A stretch of DNA of 41,278 bases from Desulfobacteraceae bacterium (GCA_016844935.1 JAERTK010000116.1:1-41278), one strand, 5' to 3'. Positions 8,101 to 16,059 are shown, counted from the stretch's first letter. Notes: a model not told the origin generated them from the letters alone. Numbers and translations: made by a program.

Positions 8101-8500
8101 CCTTGCATTTTTGGGCTTATGCTGGGGGGGAATCGAGGGACCCAGGATTTCGCCTTACGAAGAGCGGATCAAAACGCTCATCCTCGTTTCTGGGGCCATC
8201 TACATTCCCATAGCATTGTCTAAGCCCAAGGCTCTGACGCAAGCCATGACAAAAGTTCCGGTACTCATGCTCAATGGGAAATATGACTTTATTTTTCCGG
8301 TAAAAACCCACCAGAAACCTCTCTATGATCTGATTGCCACCCCGCCGGAACACAAAAAGCATGTTATCTATAATTGTGGCCATCTGCCGCTTCCCCGTGC
8401 TCCCATGATGAAGGAAATTTTTGCCTGGCTGGACAAATATCAAGGACCCCTAGATTGCAGGGGAGATGCTGGGACCCACGAATCGTTTGCAAGACGATAG
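5174..8500 (+). CDS. Membrane fusion protein: kinase C-lobe remnant, FGE/sulfatase-modifying domain, DLH-like hydrolase
   Basis: Counting from ATG 5174 the protein has 1,108 residues. Residues 1-190 are an unrecognised domain. Residues 290-380 resemble only the C-lobe of a Ser/Thr kinase: APEV near 299, then SDVYALGVLLYQMAVG. No glycine loop, VAIK Lys, HRD or DFG is visible, so this is a pseudokinase remnant. A membrane helix (WGIAMAAILALLAFPAWY) lies near 404-424. A periplasmic stretch with a PEGA-like EIMPAG-type repeat follows. Residues 577-800 are a formylglycine-generating-enzyme-like domain (VDRFEVTNRAYKEFV, YPVSGISWYEAAAYAR, DMAGNVREWCW, GVRC). Residues 820-1100 form an alpha/beta hydrolase with GLCWGG, in which Cys983 is the nucleophile position, NGKYDF (Asp) and YNCGHLPL (His). 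This is the dienelactone-hydrolase arrangement. ATG 5174 is preferred over the upstream start at 5156; no strong ribosome-binding site decides it. Confidence 0.82.
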   Translation: MTLEPHSPIQIDLVQFKFHLNLPGHDPLSLHFDTPSRRFYLSVIALVGEEMKKNSGSASVPLEPHSEILALLNETVGGGKGSSEKKKLISRIYNKWKSALPDLENAPLFNVVGHKKGYDDGVARVYHFDRQTKDLWANLFEYRGSRQKVRLRVAVEKLGLEVNDLEIVFDGGDGVQDGGPWERFLASLSDVYGPKEASLSHSTSSRGADGGSVVEVLKDFLTQKGGIEKISLEDRLALIAGLAGAPNAGRQWANAEDGRRSTDPEIPEAVSVSSDYEMRISTMTVKGISGDGNASDIYAAPEVKDGAPPSSRSDVYALGVLLYQMAVGDLSRPLDPDWKLAVSDVVLREDIAACVEKLPEKRPSDPMAVIAGLKTLGERRRILLPQQGFKTRNATSFGRRKRRWIGWGIAMAAILALLAFPAWYYQKVSRAEAAKKEAYETNLPKIQELLEQEKYVAAYALARGTEKLVPDDPTLQQYIQDATNTFDIETMPAGATVSYRPYADVNGPWVDLGVTPIKKAVLPVSMTRFRIKKKGYAERELLRPVLPRNALGYVTFREIIDPFQFNLYEKGRVPDGMVPVDGGRFKVPIKGVRNKPVSVDGPFFVDRFEVTNRAYKEFVDAGGYGNPRYWTEEFKKDGRVIPFTEAVKAFVDRTGRPGPATWESGSYSEGRDDYPVSGISWYEAAAYARFQGKTLPTIYHWARALFPKNEFFTPLTPSLIPQSNIEQTAVAPVGSYPGMGSSGAKDMAGNVREWCWNANGENRYCLGGWWQDPAYVVTESRVVSAWDRSQGNGVRCVLYPGDAPPSAAHLKPADLRFHDPYTIPPRSKESLETLKTMFAYEKGPLHPIVESRKKGGKGWIRETVTIDAAYDKERLIIHLDLPDRCKPPYKAVIYWPGASALYHPEFSRNFLWEPWDLIPENGRALISPIYKNCFERGGGKPIKGKKTWRQRRFDRLNDLRRTIDYLETRKDIDTRGLAFLGLCWGGIEGPRISPYEERIKTLILVSGAIYIPIALSKPKALTQAMTKVPVLMLNGKYDFIFPVKTHQKPLYDLIATPPEHKKHVIYNCGHLPLPRAPMMKEIFAWLDKYQGPLDCRGDAGTHESFARR

Positions 8501-8594
8501 CGGCATGAAAGTCCTGCCAAGGCCTAAATCGTCAGCACGGATTCCCGGTATTGGGAAACCTTCTCATCTGACGTAAGCAGCAACATGCCTTTTA

Positions 8595-8762
8595 ATGATG
8601 ACGTGGGAGGTTTATCTCACAACAGCCAAACCAACCTATGAACAATTGGAAAAAAGAGTTCGGAAATTGAGTGAGGCGAAACCACCAGATGTCCCGTCTA
8701 TGCTGGCGATGTCTCCAAGGGTTGGGTCAACAGAAATTTCCCTTTCTCCACCCATCCCTTAA
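8595..8762 (+). pseudogene. Orphan 5' tip of a PAS-type sensor kinase gene
   Basis: From ATG 8595/8598 a 55-codon frame reads TTAKPTYEQLEKRVRKLSEA. This is the characteristic N-terminus of many deltaproteobacterial PAS-domain sensor histidine kinases (consensus KPTYEELEQRVKELE). The similarity ends near 8690 and the frame stops at 8760-8762 without any PAS domain. It abuts the 3' remnant of a DUF39 gene on the opposite strand. I read it as the truncated start of a lost kinase gene. The match is short, but the motif is distinctive. Confidence 0.5.
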
Positions 8763-9012
8763 GAATATTGGCAATTTCCAGAGATTTCTTGTGGGAGGAA
8801 ACGGGAACCGAGGGGATGTCCTGCGCGTTGACGCGGATCAGACCCCTTTTGAGCTCGGCGTAGCTGACCTGTTCCAGACTTTTTCCCTGTATCTTGGGAT
8901 AGTCATTCCCGTAGTCAATAACCTGGGTAAAAAGATCTTCATGGGAGACACCCATGTAGGCGCCATTTCTGCGGCCAGAACAGGAATGGGAATGCCGAAG
9001 CCCACAGACCGG
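8698..9012 (-). pseudogene. 3' remnant of a DUF39 gene (L-aspartate-semialdehyde sulfurtransferase type)
   Basis: On the minus strand the segment GVSHEDLFTQVIDYG, then LEQVSYAELKRGLIRVN, IPSVPVSSHKKSLEIA and ILKGWVEKGKFLLTQP, ending at 8698, matches my recollection of the C-terminus of DUF39 proteins. These make homocysteine from aspartate semialdehyde and sulfide in anaerobes. Immediately upstream, in a different frame, VGFGIPIPVLAAEMA (about 8950-9006) is the preceding conserved DUF39 motif, so a frameshift lies near 8950-8965. Further upstream the reading is lost before the SBF transporter gene. Only about a quarter of a normal DUF39 gene is left; it cannot be functional here. Confidence 0.62.
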
Positions 9013-9128
9013 CAAAATCTGGCTTCGTCTCTTCGAGAGGTATTGGAGAGGAAATAATTTTTGGGTTTAGGCTTGGGCCAAATGCTGCCGGGCGCAGGCG
9101 ACGAGGTGTCCCCGGAATTTCCCCGGTC

Positions 9129-10556
9129 TCAATCCGACCGGCCTGATCCCCCCTTATCCTCGGAAACGGGCAATAGCGGTTTATAAAGAAAGATCGCCAG
9201 GGCTCCCGCCACATACATGCCCAACCCGAACACTCCGGATGTTACGAACATTGAACTATAGAAATCCCCCATGGCATCCTGGATCAGCAGGGCAATGGTC
9301 ATGGCCAGCGTACTGTTGCGCAGTCCGGTCTCAAGGGAGATGGCCCGGGTCTGGTAATTATTAATCCGAAACAATTTGGGAAAGAGAATACCGAAAAGCA
9401 TGCCCAGCATGGTCAGGGAGAAAATGGTCGTATAGAATTTAAATCCGTAGCGGGCGGTGTCGGCAAAGGCATGCAGGTTGCTCAAAACACCGACGATGAT
9501 CAGAACCAAGAGAGAGATAATCCCGAGAGCTGAAAAAAACGGGGTGGCTTTTTCCGCCAAAGACTTCCATTTGCCCCGGATCGCCATTCCAACCATCAGG
9601 GGGATAATCACGAGGATTAAAATGGTCTGGATAACGGCTTTTACCGGAATAACGATCTCGGGTATATGGGCGCAGTACAGGGCCAACAAAAGGGGCGTCA
9701 AAACAATGGACATGACCGTGGAAAAAGAGGTCAGAGAGATGGAAAGCGCCAGATCCCCTTTGGCATAATAGGTCATCAGATTTGAAGTGACGCCACCGGG
9801 AATGGCCGTAATCAGGATCATTCCCACGAAAATAAACGGGTACTGCTCGTGAAAGCCCAGCAGACGCCCCAGGCACATGGCCAAAAAAGGCATAAAACCG
9901 AATTGAAGTATCTCCCCGAGGATGATGCCTCGCGGCTTTATGAAAACCAGTGCGAACTCTTTGAAAGTCAGGGTCATACCCATTCCCACCATGACAAAAA
10001 ACAACATCAAAACGATACAGATCTTGAATATGCGGTCGAGTCTCACCTGTTCGGGTCCGGATATGAATTTGGCGATTTTGTAGGCTTCACCATCGACCAT
10101 GGTTTCCATGATCTTCACTTTGAAAACCATTTTGTTGCCCGAAATTCCGTCCAGACCGGCATAGGGTGAATCCCCGTCTTCCGCCAGCGTTGAAGGATCC
10201 GCGGGTAAAGAGAGGATGTATAGTTCTCCATTCAATTTACGCAAAAGGTAGATACGGGTTTCACTCCCTGCGGTCTTTTCATTAATGCATTTTATGATCC
10301 TCAAATTCCCCACGAATTCCGTTTGATCGGCCCGGTTCCAATCCAAATTTCTTGAATGATGGGTCAGCTTGTCAAGCAGAGAGCTGTCGCCCTTGCCGAT
10401 GCCAATCCCGGAAAACTTGCGGTAAAGCGCTTCATTGGCCCCATCATCGGCAAAACCCATGGCAGGGAGCCCTATGGCCATCATCATAATAAAAGCCAGA
10501 GCCCACTGAACCGGTCGGAAACAGTCATGCTCATCGCCTATTTTCACTGGATTCAA
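9129..10556 (-). CDS. SBF/BASS-family symporter with N-terminal periplasmic domain
   Basis: A 475-residue protein. Residues 18-36 are a signal-type hydrophobic segment. Residues 40-165 form a hydrophilic, probably periplasmic domain with no recognised family. From about residue 175 (RIFKICIVLMLFFVMVGMGMTL) the sequence is a polytopic sodium:bile-acid symporter (SBF, PF01758) domain with about ten helices: GEILQFGFMPFLAMCLGRLLG, TAIPGGVTSNLMTYYAKGD (the conserved discontinuous-helix region) and SLETGLRNSTLAMTIALL. Family members carry organic anions such as bile acids, keto acids or sulfonated compounds with Na+. Its start overlaps the stop of the MR/MLE gene by 4 bp (ATGA), so it ends a five-gene operon and probably imports the substrate of the upstream enzymes. 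The N-terminal extension is unusual for this family. Confidence 0.88.
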   Translation of the reverse strand: MNPVKIGDEHDCFRPVQWALAFIMMMAIGLPAMGFADDGANEALYRKFSGIGIGKGDSSLLDKLTHHSRNLDWNRADQTEFVGNLRIIKCINEKTAGSETRIYLLRKLNGELYILSLPADPSTLAEDGDSPYAGLDGISGNKMVFKVKIMETMVDGEAYKIAKFISGPEQVRLDRIFKICIVLMLFFVMVGMGMTLTFKEFALVFIKPRGIILGEILQFGFMPFLAMCLGRLLGFHEQYPFIFVGMILITAIPGGVTSNLMTYYAKGDLALSISLTSFSTVMSIVLTPLLLALYCAHIPEIVIPVKAVIQTILILVIIPLMVGMAIRGKWKSLAEKATPFFSALGIISLLVLIIVGVLSNLHAFADTARYGFKFYTTIFSLTMLGMLFGILFPKLFRINNYQTRAISLETGLRNSTLAMTIALLIQDAMGDFYSSMFVTSGVFGLGMYVAGALAIFLYKPLLPVSEDKGGSGRSD

Positions 10557-11785
10557 CCCCCGTGACTTTCTTTTCGTTTTTTGAGGTCCAAAGCGGCTTT
10601 AAAACCTTTTTCCCGAATGACTTTTATTTTCTGACGGGTTTCATTGAGTTTAAAAAACCGTTTTCCGTATCTTTTTAGCCAATCCTTTCTGATCTCGAAA
10701 CCCAGCCCGGGTTTTGTAAAGGGATGAAGCATCCCGTCCTTATCCGGCATAATGGGATCAATGATCCCCTCTCTGAATTCCGGAATCCAGGAAGGTTCTT
10801 CCAGAGGGTATTCCAAGGGCAATTGATTTTGCGGGTCGGATAGCACCATATTCCAGTTGATGTAGAATCCGATGCCGTTGGTCCAGGTATGGGGTGTAAA
10901 AAGCCGGTCCTTTCGGCGGCACATCTCCATGACCTGGTGAACCTGGGCAATGCCTCCGGCAAAGGTGGCATCCGGCTGGTACATATGAAAACAATCTTTT
11001 TCAAACATGATTTTAATTTCATCCCAGCCGTAGTTCAGCTCGGCGCCTGCGATTTTCACCCGTGACACCTTTTTTAGAGCCGCATTGCCGTCATAATCCC
11101 TTGAATCCAGGGGTTCTTCCAACCATTCGATCCCATTGTCAAAGCACGCTGCGGCAAAAGCGGTGGCACGCTCAAGATTCCAGGCCGGCACTCGATCGAC
11201 GATGGAGACCAGCCACCCCTGGTTTGCGTCCACACCCAGAACGATTTTATCCCCTACCCCTTTACGAATGGTCTCAATGTGACGGATATCATCTTTAAGT
11301 TCAGTATTTTTCACGCGCAGTTTGGCCGTTTTGAAACCGCGCTCTACCATGGCCAGAAGCTCCTGAACACGCTGCTCCGGTGGGTGCATCTCACCGGTTG
11401 AAAGGTATACCGGCACAGACCGCGCTTTTCCGCCTAACAGTTCATATACCGGTTTCCCTTTGGCTTTGCCTAATATATCCCAGCAGGCCGGTTCGATCCA
11501 GAAGTTGCGCCATCCTAAGAAACCGGCCTGTTTCAGAAGATTTTGAACGCGATTGATATCCGTGGGGTCGGCCCCCATCAGATAGCCTCCCAGCAGATCA
11601 CCCAGACCGGCCCTTTCCTTTCCCATGGCCGAACCGGCGGAATAACCTTCAATACCTTCGTCGGTAACGATTTTAATCAGAGTGAAGCGATTGTGCGTCT
11701 GGGGATATCCCGGTATCCAGGTGGGCCAGAATGTCTCTTTGAGAGGGACGGAAACATGGTAAAGTTCAATGGCGGTGATTTTCAT
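10553..11785 (-). CDS. Mandelate racemase/muconate lactonizing (enolase-superfamily) enzyme
   Basis: A 410-residue member of the MR/MLE branch of the enolase superfamily. The N-terminal capping domain starts MKITAIELYHVSVPLKET. The barrel shows TAKLRVKN (a KxR/KxK-type base position), then metal ligands in LGVDANQGW (Asp), WLEEPLD (Glu) and AGAELNYGW (Glu), and FTPHTWTNGIG with a His at the barrel end, as in acid-sugar dehydratases. Such enzymes abstract a proton next to a carboxylate to racemise, lactonise or dehydrate. The substrate is not predictable here. GGGAGG precedes the ATG. Its end overlaps the SBF transporter start by 4 bp, and the flavin reductase-like gene lies 77 bp upstream on the same strand. 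Confidence 0.9.
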   Translation of the reverse strand: MKITAIELYHVSVPLKETFWPTWIPGYPQTHNRFTLIKIVTDEGIEGYSAGSAMGKERAGLGDLLGGYLMGADPTDINRVQNLLKQAGFLGWRNFWIEPACWDILGKAKGKPVYELLGGKARSVPVYLSTGEMHPPEQRVQELLAMVERGFKTAKLRVKNTELKDDIRHIETIRKGVGDKIVLGVDANQGWLVSIVDRVPAWNLERATAFAAACFDNGIEWLEEPLDSRDYDGNAALKKVSRVKIAGAELNYGWDEIKIMFEKDCFHMYQPDATFAGGIAQVHQVMEMCRRKDRLFTPHTWTNGIGFYINWNMVLSDPQNQLPLEYPLEEPSWIPEFREGIIDPIMPDKDGMLHPFTKPGLGFEIRKDWLKRYGKRFFKLNETRQKIKVIREKGFKAALDLKKRKESHGG

Positions 11786-11862
11786 GGGTCCTCCCTTTCA
11801 TATACGGTGTTGGTGGATAAAGAACCCTAAGAGTAAAACCCTATATTTTCCGACAACTTAGA

Positions 11863-12429
11863 TCACGTCTCTTTGCCAATGTCAAAGGCCTTCCCGATAA
11901 ATTCTCCAACACCGTGATATCGTCGGAATTCAGGGCTGTAGACAACGGGCCGTATGATTTCCATCTCCGGATCTCCATCATCATTCAGCATATTGTCATC
12001 GATTTTGACATCGCAAATCTCACCCACAAATTGGGTGTGCAAACCGATTTCGTAGTGATGAATGAGTTTACATTCCAGGACCATGGGGAACTCCGCCACA
12101 TAGGGTGCATCCACTAGTTCGGATTTCACGGGCGTCAAACCGGTTTTTTCGAATTTATTCACCTTTCGACCCGTTGCCATGCCGAAATAGTCGGCCTCTC
12201 GAACGTAGTCTTCAGAGGGTACACTAAGGGTATAGGCCTGGCGGCCCATGATATTTCCATAGGTATAGGTGGCCTTTCGAAGGGAAATGGTGACACACGG
12301 CGGCTTGGAACAACAAATACCACCCCAGGCAATGGTCATCACGTTGGGTTCGCCCTTTGCATCATAGGATCCCACGCACCAGACCGGCGAGGGAAAAATG
12401 AGGGTTCTGGCTCCAAATGATTTTTTCAT
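11863..12429 (-). CDS. Flavin reductase-like (FMN-binding split-barrel) protein
   Basis: From ATG 12429 the protein has 188 residues; GGAGG lies ten bases upstream, which is why this start is preferred over ATG 12453. It matches the flavin reductase-like family (PF01613, DIM6/NTAB): [21 protein letters not shown] at the start, [34 protein letters not shown], then [20 protein letters not shown]. In anaerobes many members bind FMN and act as small oxidoreductases or electron carriers, not as partners of monooxygenases. It lies four bases after the end of the small membrane-protein gene and is in the same operon. Its role is likely a redox step on the operon's substrate, but this is inference. 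Confidence 0.87.
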   Translation of the reverse strand: MKKSFGARTLIFPSPVWCVGSYDAKGEPNVMTIAWGGICCSKPPCVTISLRKATYTYGNIMGRQAYTLSVPSEDYVREADYFGMATGRKVNKFEKTGLTPVKSELVDAPYVAEFPMVLECKLIHHYEIGLHTQFVGEICDVKIDDNMLNDDGDPEMEIIRPVVYSPEFRRYHGVGEFIGKAFDIGKET

Positions 12430-12433
12430 GTGT

Positions 12434-13048
12434 TTAGACCTCCGTATTATCATTTCGAAATCGTGACATCCAGTTCACTGCCTTCGCCGTCAGAATCCGC
12501 ACCAGGATGTACAGTGGAATAAAAACAAACGCATACCCTACGCCCTCATGTAACAGTGGAACGCCCCCCGGCAGAGGGAATCTGACCGCCGAAAAACGCA
12601 ATTGCAGCCATCCGAGGGCGAGGGGGATCGGCCAAAGAGAGGCCGCCGCCATGGCCACCTGCAGAAAAAAGGTTTTACCGTAAGCATCGTTGGCCAGCTT
12701 GTTGATGGCTTTATAGGAGGCTTTGTCACCGGCTTTCAGGGCGTTCATGCTCTGAGTGTGCCGCATGCTGGTTTCCGCCAGCCCTTCCTTCAAATGGGAG
12801 AGGTTCATGCGCATCACAAAGGCCATGGTCATTCTGCCAAGAAGGGTGGCCCACAGGGCCAGGGCAGCTGTGCCCAGCCACCAGCCCACCATGGGGTTTT
12901 TCGGCCAGCGATAGGGGGCGATCAGGAATTGATCAACACCACTGATGAGACCGGAAAAAATATCCATCTTCAGGGTTAACTCAAAGGGGTGAAAAAAAGT
13001 GCGCGTCGGTTCGAACGGGCCGACGCACACAAGAAAAACTATAGTCAT
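12434..13048 (-). CDS. Three-helix membrane protein, EMC3/TMCO1 (DUF106)-like layout
   Basis: A 204-residue protein that I do not recognise with confidence. It has a first membrane helix ([20 protein letters not shown]), a polar helical loop of about 50 residues (LSHLKEG...[12 protein letters not shown]), a second helix ([22 protein letters not shown]) and a third ([17 protein letters not shown]). One helix, a cytoplasmic coiled segment and two closing helices is the layout of the DUF106/EMC3/TMCO1 branch of the Oxa1/YidC superfamily, a weak structural suggestion only. ATG 13048 overlaps the stop of the TauE gene (TGATG), which suggests coupling. ATG 12967 ([15 protein letters not shown]) is the alternative start and gives a better N-terminus. 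It sits between the TauE and flavin reductase genes. Confidence 0.7.
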   Translation of the reverse strand: MTIVFLVCVGPFEPTRTFFHPFELTLKMDIFSGLISGVDQFLIAPYRWPKNPMVGWWLGTAALALWATLLGRMTMAFVMRMNLSHLKEGLAETSMRHTQSMNALKAGDKASYKAINKLANDAYGKTFFLQVAMAAASLWPIPLALGWLQLRFSAVRFPLPGGVPLLHEGVGYAFVFIPLYILVRILTAKAVNWMSRFRNDNTEV

Positions 13049-14307
13049 CAGAATGGCGGGACAATACTGTAGCCCAGAAACCCTTTAGTGGTATAGCGAA
13101 TACCCACATAAAAGGCCAAAACGATAAAGATGATCTTGAGCCATTTGTCTGGAATATATTTCGAAGTGCGGGGTCCGATCATTGATCCTATAAAGATCCC
13201 GACTAGCTCGGCACCAATGAACCCCCATTGTATAGGGACGCCTTTCCCGACCATATAGCTGAATATGGATACGACCATACCCACCAGTACAACCAGTGCA
13301 CTGGTACCTGCTACCAGAAACATGGGAAGGCCTGCCACTGTGGTTAGAAAAGGCACGAACAGAAAGCCACCGCCGATTCCTAAGAAGGAAGCAATTGCAG
13401 CGATAAAGATGCCGCCCAGCATGGGGATAAAGGCCTTGAATTTAAACTCTACCCCGAAAAAGGTAAACCGAATGGTCCCCAGGAAGAATGTAAGGCCCCA
13501 GCCAACCAGCGCCAGGACGTACGCAACCCATTTGGATCCACCAGCCAGGTTGGCCCAAAGCGCACTTGCGATGACAACGGCTAATGCAATAAACATTAAT
13601 GCCCAGCTTCCTTCAATTATCTTTACGCCTTGATCTTCAGCCCTATCTACTTTGGTCTGCTTTTCAAACGCACTTGCTGCCTCTTTTGCCTTTTTCTTTT
13701 TGGCCTGGCCAGCGGCCGTGGTTTCGCGTAGCAACATGATCCCTAAGATAAGCACAATAATACCAAAATAGCCAATATATGCCTTAAGACTGACTTTCCC
13801 TGCTGTCAGGTCAGGTATAAGCCACGATCCGCCTACGCCCCCTATGGCCAGACACATGCCCAGAGGCGCTACTAGTCTTCCCATGCGATAATAATTGGTA
13901 CTCGAGATCAACGCGCTGGTACCGACCAGCCACTGGTTGGAGACTCGGATGGAGTCTGTAACCAATTTATTAAGCGGGCTTTTCCCGAAATCCTTTGCAT
14001 AGTCTCCCAACCCGAAAATCGTAATGTGACCCACCCCGGCCATGATCCCTCCGAAGGCACCGACAGTGGAAAAAATCCATCCAACCCAGATGGCCCACAG
14101 AAACCCAATGAGATAATTGACCTTCGGCGCACCGGGAATCCCCAGGAACCCGGATTCCGCATCCTTGGTAATTTTCCCGTCGCTGATCCCCTGCGAAATG
14201 GCCTCCGATAGACTGTCCGCCGAAACAACCGACGCCGTAAACAACGGAATGGCAAATACACTGACCACCAACAGAACACACAAAACCCATTTTGTACTCT
14301 TTTTCAT
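13048..14307 (-). CDS. TauE/SafE-family anion exporter with N-terminal extension
   Basis: From ATG 14307 the protein has 419 residues; GGGAGG precedes this ATG, which rules out the upstream start at 14376. A signal-like hydrophobic N-terminus is followed by a short soluble segment and then paired TauE/SafE repeats (PF01925): VGWIFSTVGAFGGIMAGVGH early on, and AAIASFLGIGGGFLFVPFL later, the family's glycine-rich signature. About eight membrane helices are visible, with a charged cytoplasmic loop near residues 200-230 (KKKKAKEAASAFEKQTK). Family members export sulfite, sulfoacetate or related organosulfur anions, or import them. It is the first gene of the five-gene minus-strand operon, so an organic acid or sulfonate is a plausible cargo. 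Confidence 0.88.
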   Translation of the reverse strand: MKKSTKWVLCVLLVVSVFAIPLFTASVVSADSLSEAISQGISDGKITKDAESGFLGIPGAPKVNYLIGFLWAIWVGWIFSTVGAFGGIMAGVGHITIFGLGDYAKDFGKSPLNKLVTDSIRVSNQWLVGTSALISSTNYYRMGRLVAPLGMCLAIGGVGGSWLIPDLTAGKVSLKAYIGYFGIIVLILGIMLLRETTAAGQAKKKKAKEAASAFEKQTKVDRAEDQGVKIIEGSWALMFIALAVVIASALWANLAGGSKWVAYVLALVGWGLTFFLGTIRFTFFGVEFKFKAFIPMLGGIFIAAIASFLGIGGGFLFVPFLTTVAGLPMFLVAGTSALVVLVGMVVSIFSYMVGKGVPIQWGFIGAELVGIFIGSMIGPRTSKYIPDKWLKIIFIVLAFYVGIRYTTKGFLGYSIVPPF

Positions 14308-14420
14308 ATGCCTCCCTCCCCGCAACTGTTTTGACTTAACGAAAACAGTTTTGTAATTTAGAACATAGCGCTTCATGCATCAAGCAAAAAAACAAAAACG
14401 CTGAACCTTTCTGTTTGTCC

Positions 14421-14449
14421 TTGACCTATATGGAGACTGCGGATATTTT
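14421..14449 (+). promoter_or_regulatory. Sigma-70-type promoter of pyk
   Basis: TTGACC at 14421-14426 and TATTTT at 14444-14449 are 17 bp apart, placing a start near 14456. The pyk ribosome-binding site AAGGAGG lies just upstream of ATG 14492. The divergent TauE operon starts at 14307 within the same intergenic region. Confidence 0.5.
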
Positions 14450-14491
14450 TTACGGCAGAGTTCCGACCCGCAAACCAATAAGGAGGCTCAG

Positions 14492-15910
14492 ATGATCCCA
14501 CCCAGAACAAAAATCGTCTGCACCATTGGACCGGCAACCAGTTCCCGAAAAGTATTGAAAGAGCTCATCCTTGCAGGCATGAACGTGGCCAGGCTCAATT
14601 TTTCACACGGCACCCATACAGACCATAAAAAAGTGGCGGATTCGGTGAAATCCCTGTCGCGGTCCCTCAAACGACCCGTTGCCATCATGCTGGACCTCCA
14701 GGGACCCAAAATTCGAACGGGCCTGATCAAAGGCGGCACCCTGCAGGTGAAGCCCCATGACTCCCTCACCATCACAACCCGTGCCATAAAAGGTGAGCCG
14801 GGCATTATCCCCACATCATATGGGGGTATTACCAAAGATCTTCAGCCGGGCGATAAAATCCTCATGGACGATGGGTTGATTGAGTTGAAGGTGCGGGACA
14901 AAAATAAGACGGACCTGTTTTGCGAAGTGGTCGCCGGGGAGACCATCGGTGAACACAAAGGGATCAATCTCCCCGGGATCACAACGGGCATCCCCGCGGT
15001 CACGAAAAAAGATAAAGAAGATCTGGATTTCGGACTGAATATGGGGATCGATTTCGTGGCCGCCTCTTTTGTTCGCAGCGCCCGGGACGTTCAGATCCTG
15101 AAACGTATTCTCAAAAAGAAAGGCGTGAACATCCCCGTGATCTCTAAAATTGAAAAGCCTGAAGCCCTCGACAAGCTGGAAGAAATCCTCGACGTATGTG
15201 AGGGCATCATGGTGGCACGGGGAGACCTGGGCGTTGAGCTTTCCCCCGAAAAAGTGCCGGTGGCACAGAAAAAAATGATCACTCTGGCAAACAAGAAACG
15301 AAAGCTGGTCATAACCGCCACACAAATGCTGGAGTCCATGACGGAACACCCCCTGCCCACCCGCGCCGAGGCGTCCGACGTTGCCAATGCCATCGTGGAT
15401 GGGACTGATGCCATTATGTTGAGCGGGGAGACATCTGTGGGGAAGTACCCGGTAAAATCCGTTAAAATGATGGCGCGTATCGCGAGGGTCACAGAAAAGA
15501 ATTTTCCTGCAGCCGCGCCTTATTCACGCAGAACGCTCAGTTTTTCCGACACCATTTCAGAGGCCGCCTGCATGGCGGCCGAAAATCTGGGGCTTGACGC
15601 CATTACACCTTTTTCCCAATCCGGTTTCACAGCCCGGCTCATCTCGAAATACAGGCCCTCAGTACCCATTATCGCCCTGACGCCCAACGAAGCCGTTCAA
15701 CGGTCCCTCGCCCTCAGTTGGGGCGTCAAAGCATTTTTGCTCCCCCTCATGGACAATTCGGACATCATGATCAAAGCCATGGAAGAACAACTCCGGAAAA
15801 AAAGGCTGCTCCGGAAAAACGATCGCATTGTCATCGTCGCCGGATTCCCCCTCATGAAACAGGGAAAAACCAACATGATGAAACTCCATGTGGTGGGAGA
15901 GAAACAATAG
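14492..15910 (+). CDS. pyk: Pyruvate kinase
   Basis: A 472-residue pyruvate kinase, catalysing phosphoenolpyruvate + ADP to pyruvate + ATP in the cytoplasm. Seen in order: RTKIVCTIGPATSS at the N-terminus, GMNVARLNFSHG, MLDLQGPKIRTGLI, a B-domain (about 70-170), the active-site signature ISKIEKPEALDKLEEI, MVARGDLGVELSPEKV, then the regulatory C-domain with SETSVGKYPVKSV and ALTPNEAVQRSLALSWGV. It is the normal length for the short form and has no extra PEP-utilising domain. AAGGAGG is seven bases before the ATG. It stands alone, transcribed away from the TauE operon; no terminator hairpin is seen after it, so read-through into the heme genes is possible. Confidence 0.97.
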   Translation: MIPPRTKIVCTIGPATSSRKVLKELILAGMNVARLNFSHGTHTDHKKVADSVKSLSRSLKRPVAIMLDLQGPKIRTGLIKGGTLQVKPHDSLTITTRAIKGEPGIIPTSYGGITKDLQPGDKILMDDGLIELKVRDKNKTDLFCEVVAGETIGEHKGINLPGITTGIPAVTKKDKEDLDFGLNMGIDFVAASFVRSARDVQILKRILKKKGVNIPVISKIEKPEALDKLEEILDVCEGIMVARGDLGVELSPEKVPVAQKKMITLANKKRKLVITATQMLESMTEHPLPTRAEASDVANAIVDGTDAIMLSGETSVGKYPVKSVKMMARIARVTEKNFPAAAPYSRRTLSFSDTISEAACMAAENLGLDAITPFSQSGFTARLISKYRPSVPIIALTPNEAVQRSLALSWGVKAFLLPLMDNSDIMIKAMEEQLRKKRLLRKNDRIVIVAGFPLMKQGKTNMMKLHVVGEKQ

Positions 15911-15913
15911 TTT

Positions 15914-15934
15914 CGGATTGCGGATTGCGGATTG
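15914..15934 (+). repeat. Three tandem copies of a 7-bp unit (CGGATTG)
   Basis: Directly after the pyk stop codon, CGGATTG is repeated three times, followed by a degenerate copy TGGAATG. Heptad repeats of related sequence occur at 17246-17266 and 35662-35681, all intergenic. The rest of 15935-16059 is AT-rich, with no clear promoter or terminator. Confidence 0.7.
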
Positions 15935-16059
15935 TGGAATGAGAAGAAGTCAGCGATCAATGAGAACTTGCGTTTTTGAAGGATTTTCTGATATTGTGGT
16001 TCAAAAGAATACATATTTGAAAAATCTGAAAACTTAAATTAATCACTGGATTCCATAAC

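Noticed and set aside
8671..9057. 128-residue plus-strand frame in the scar region
   Set aside because: It is the antisense of the DUF39 remnant, which has recognisable motifs on the minus strand.
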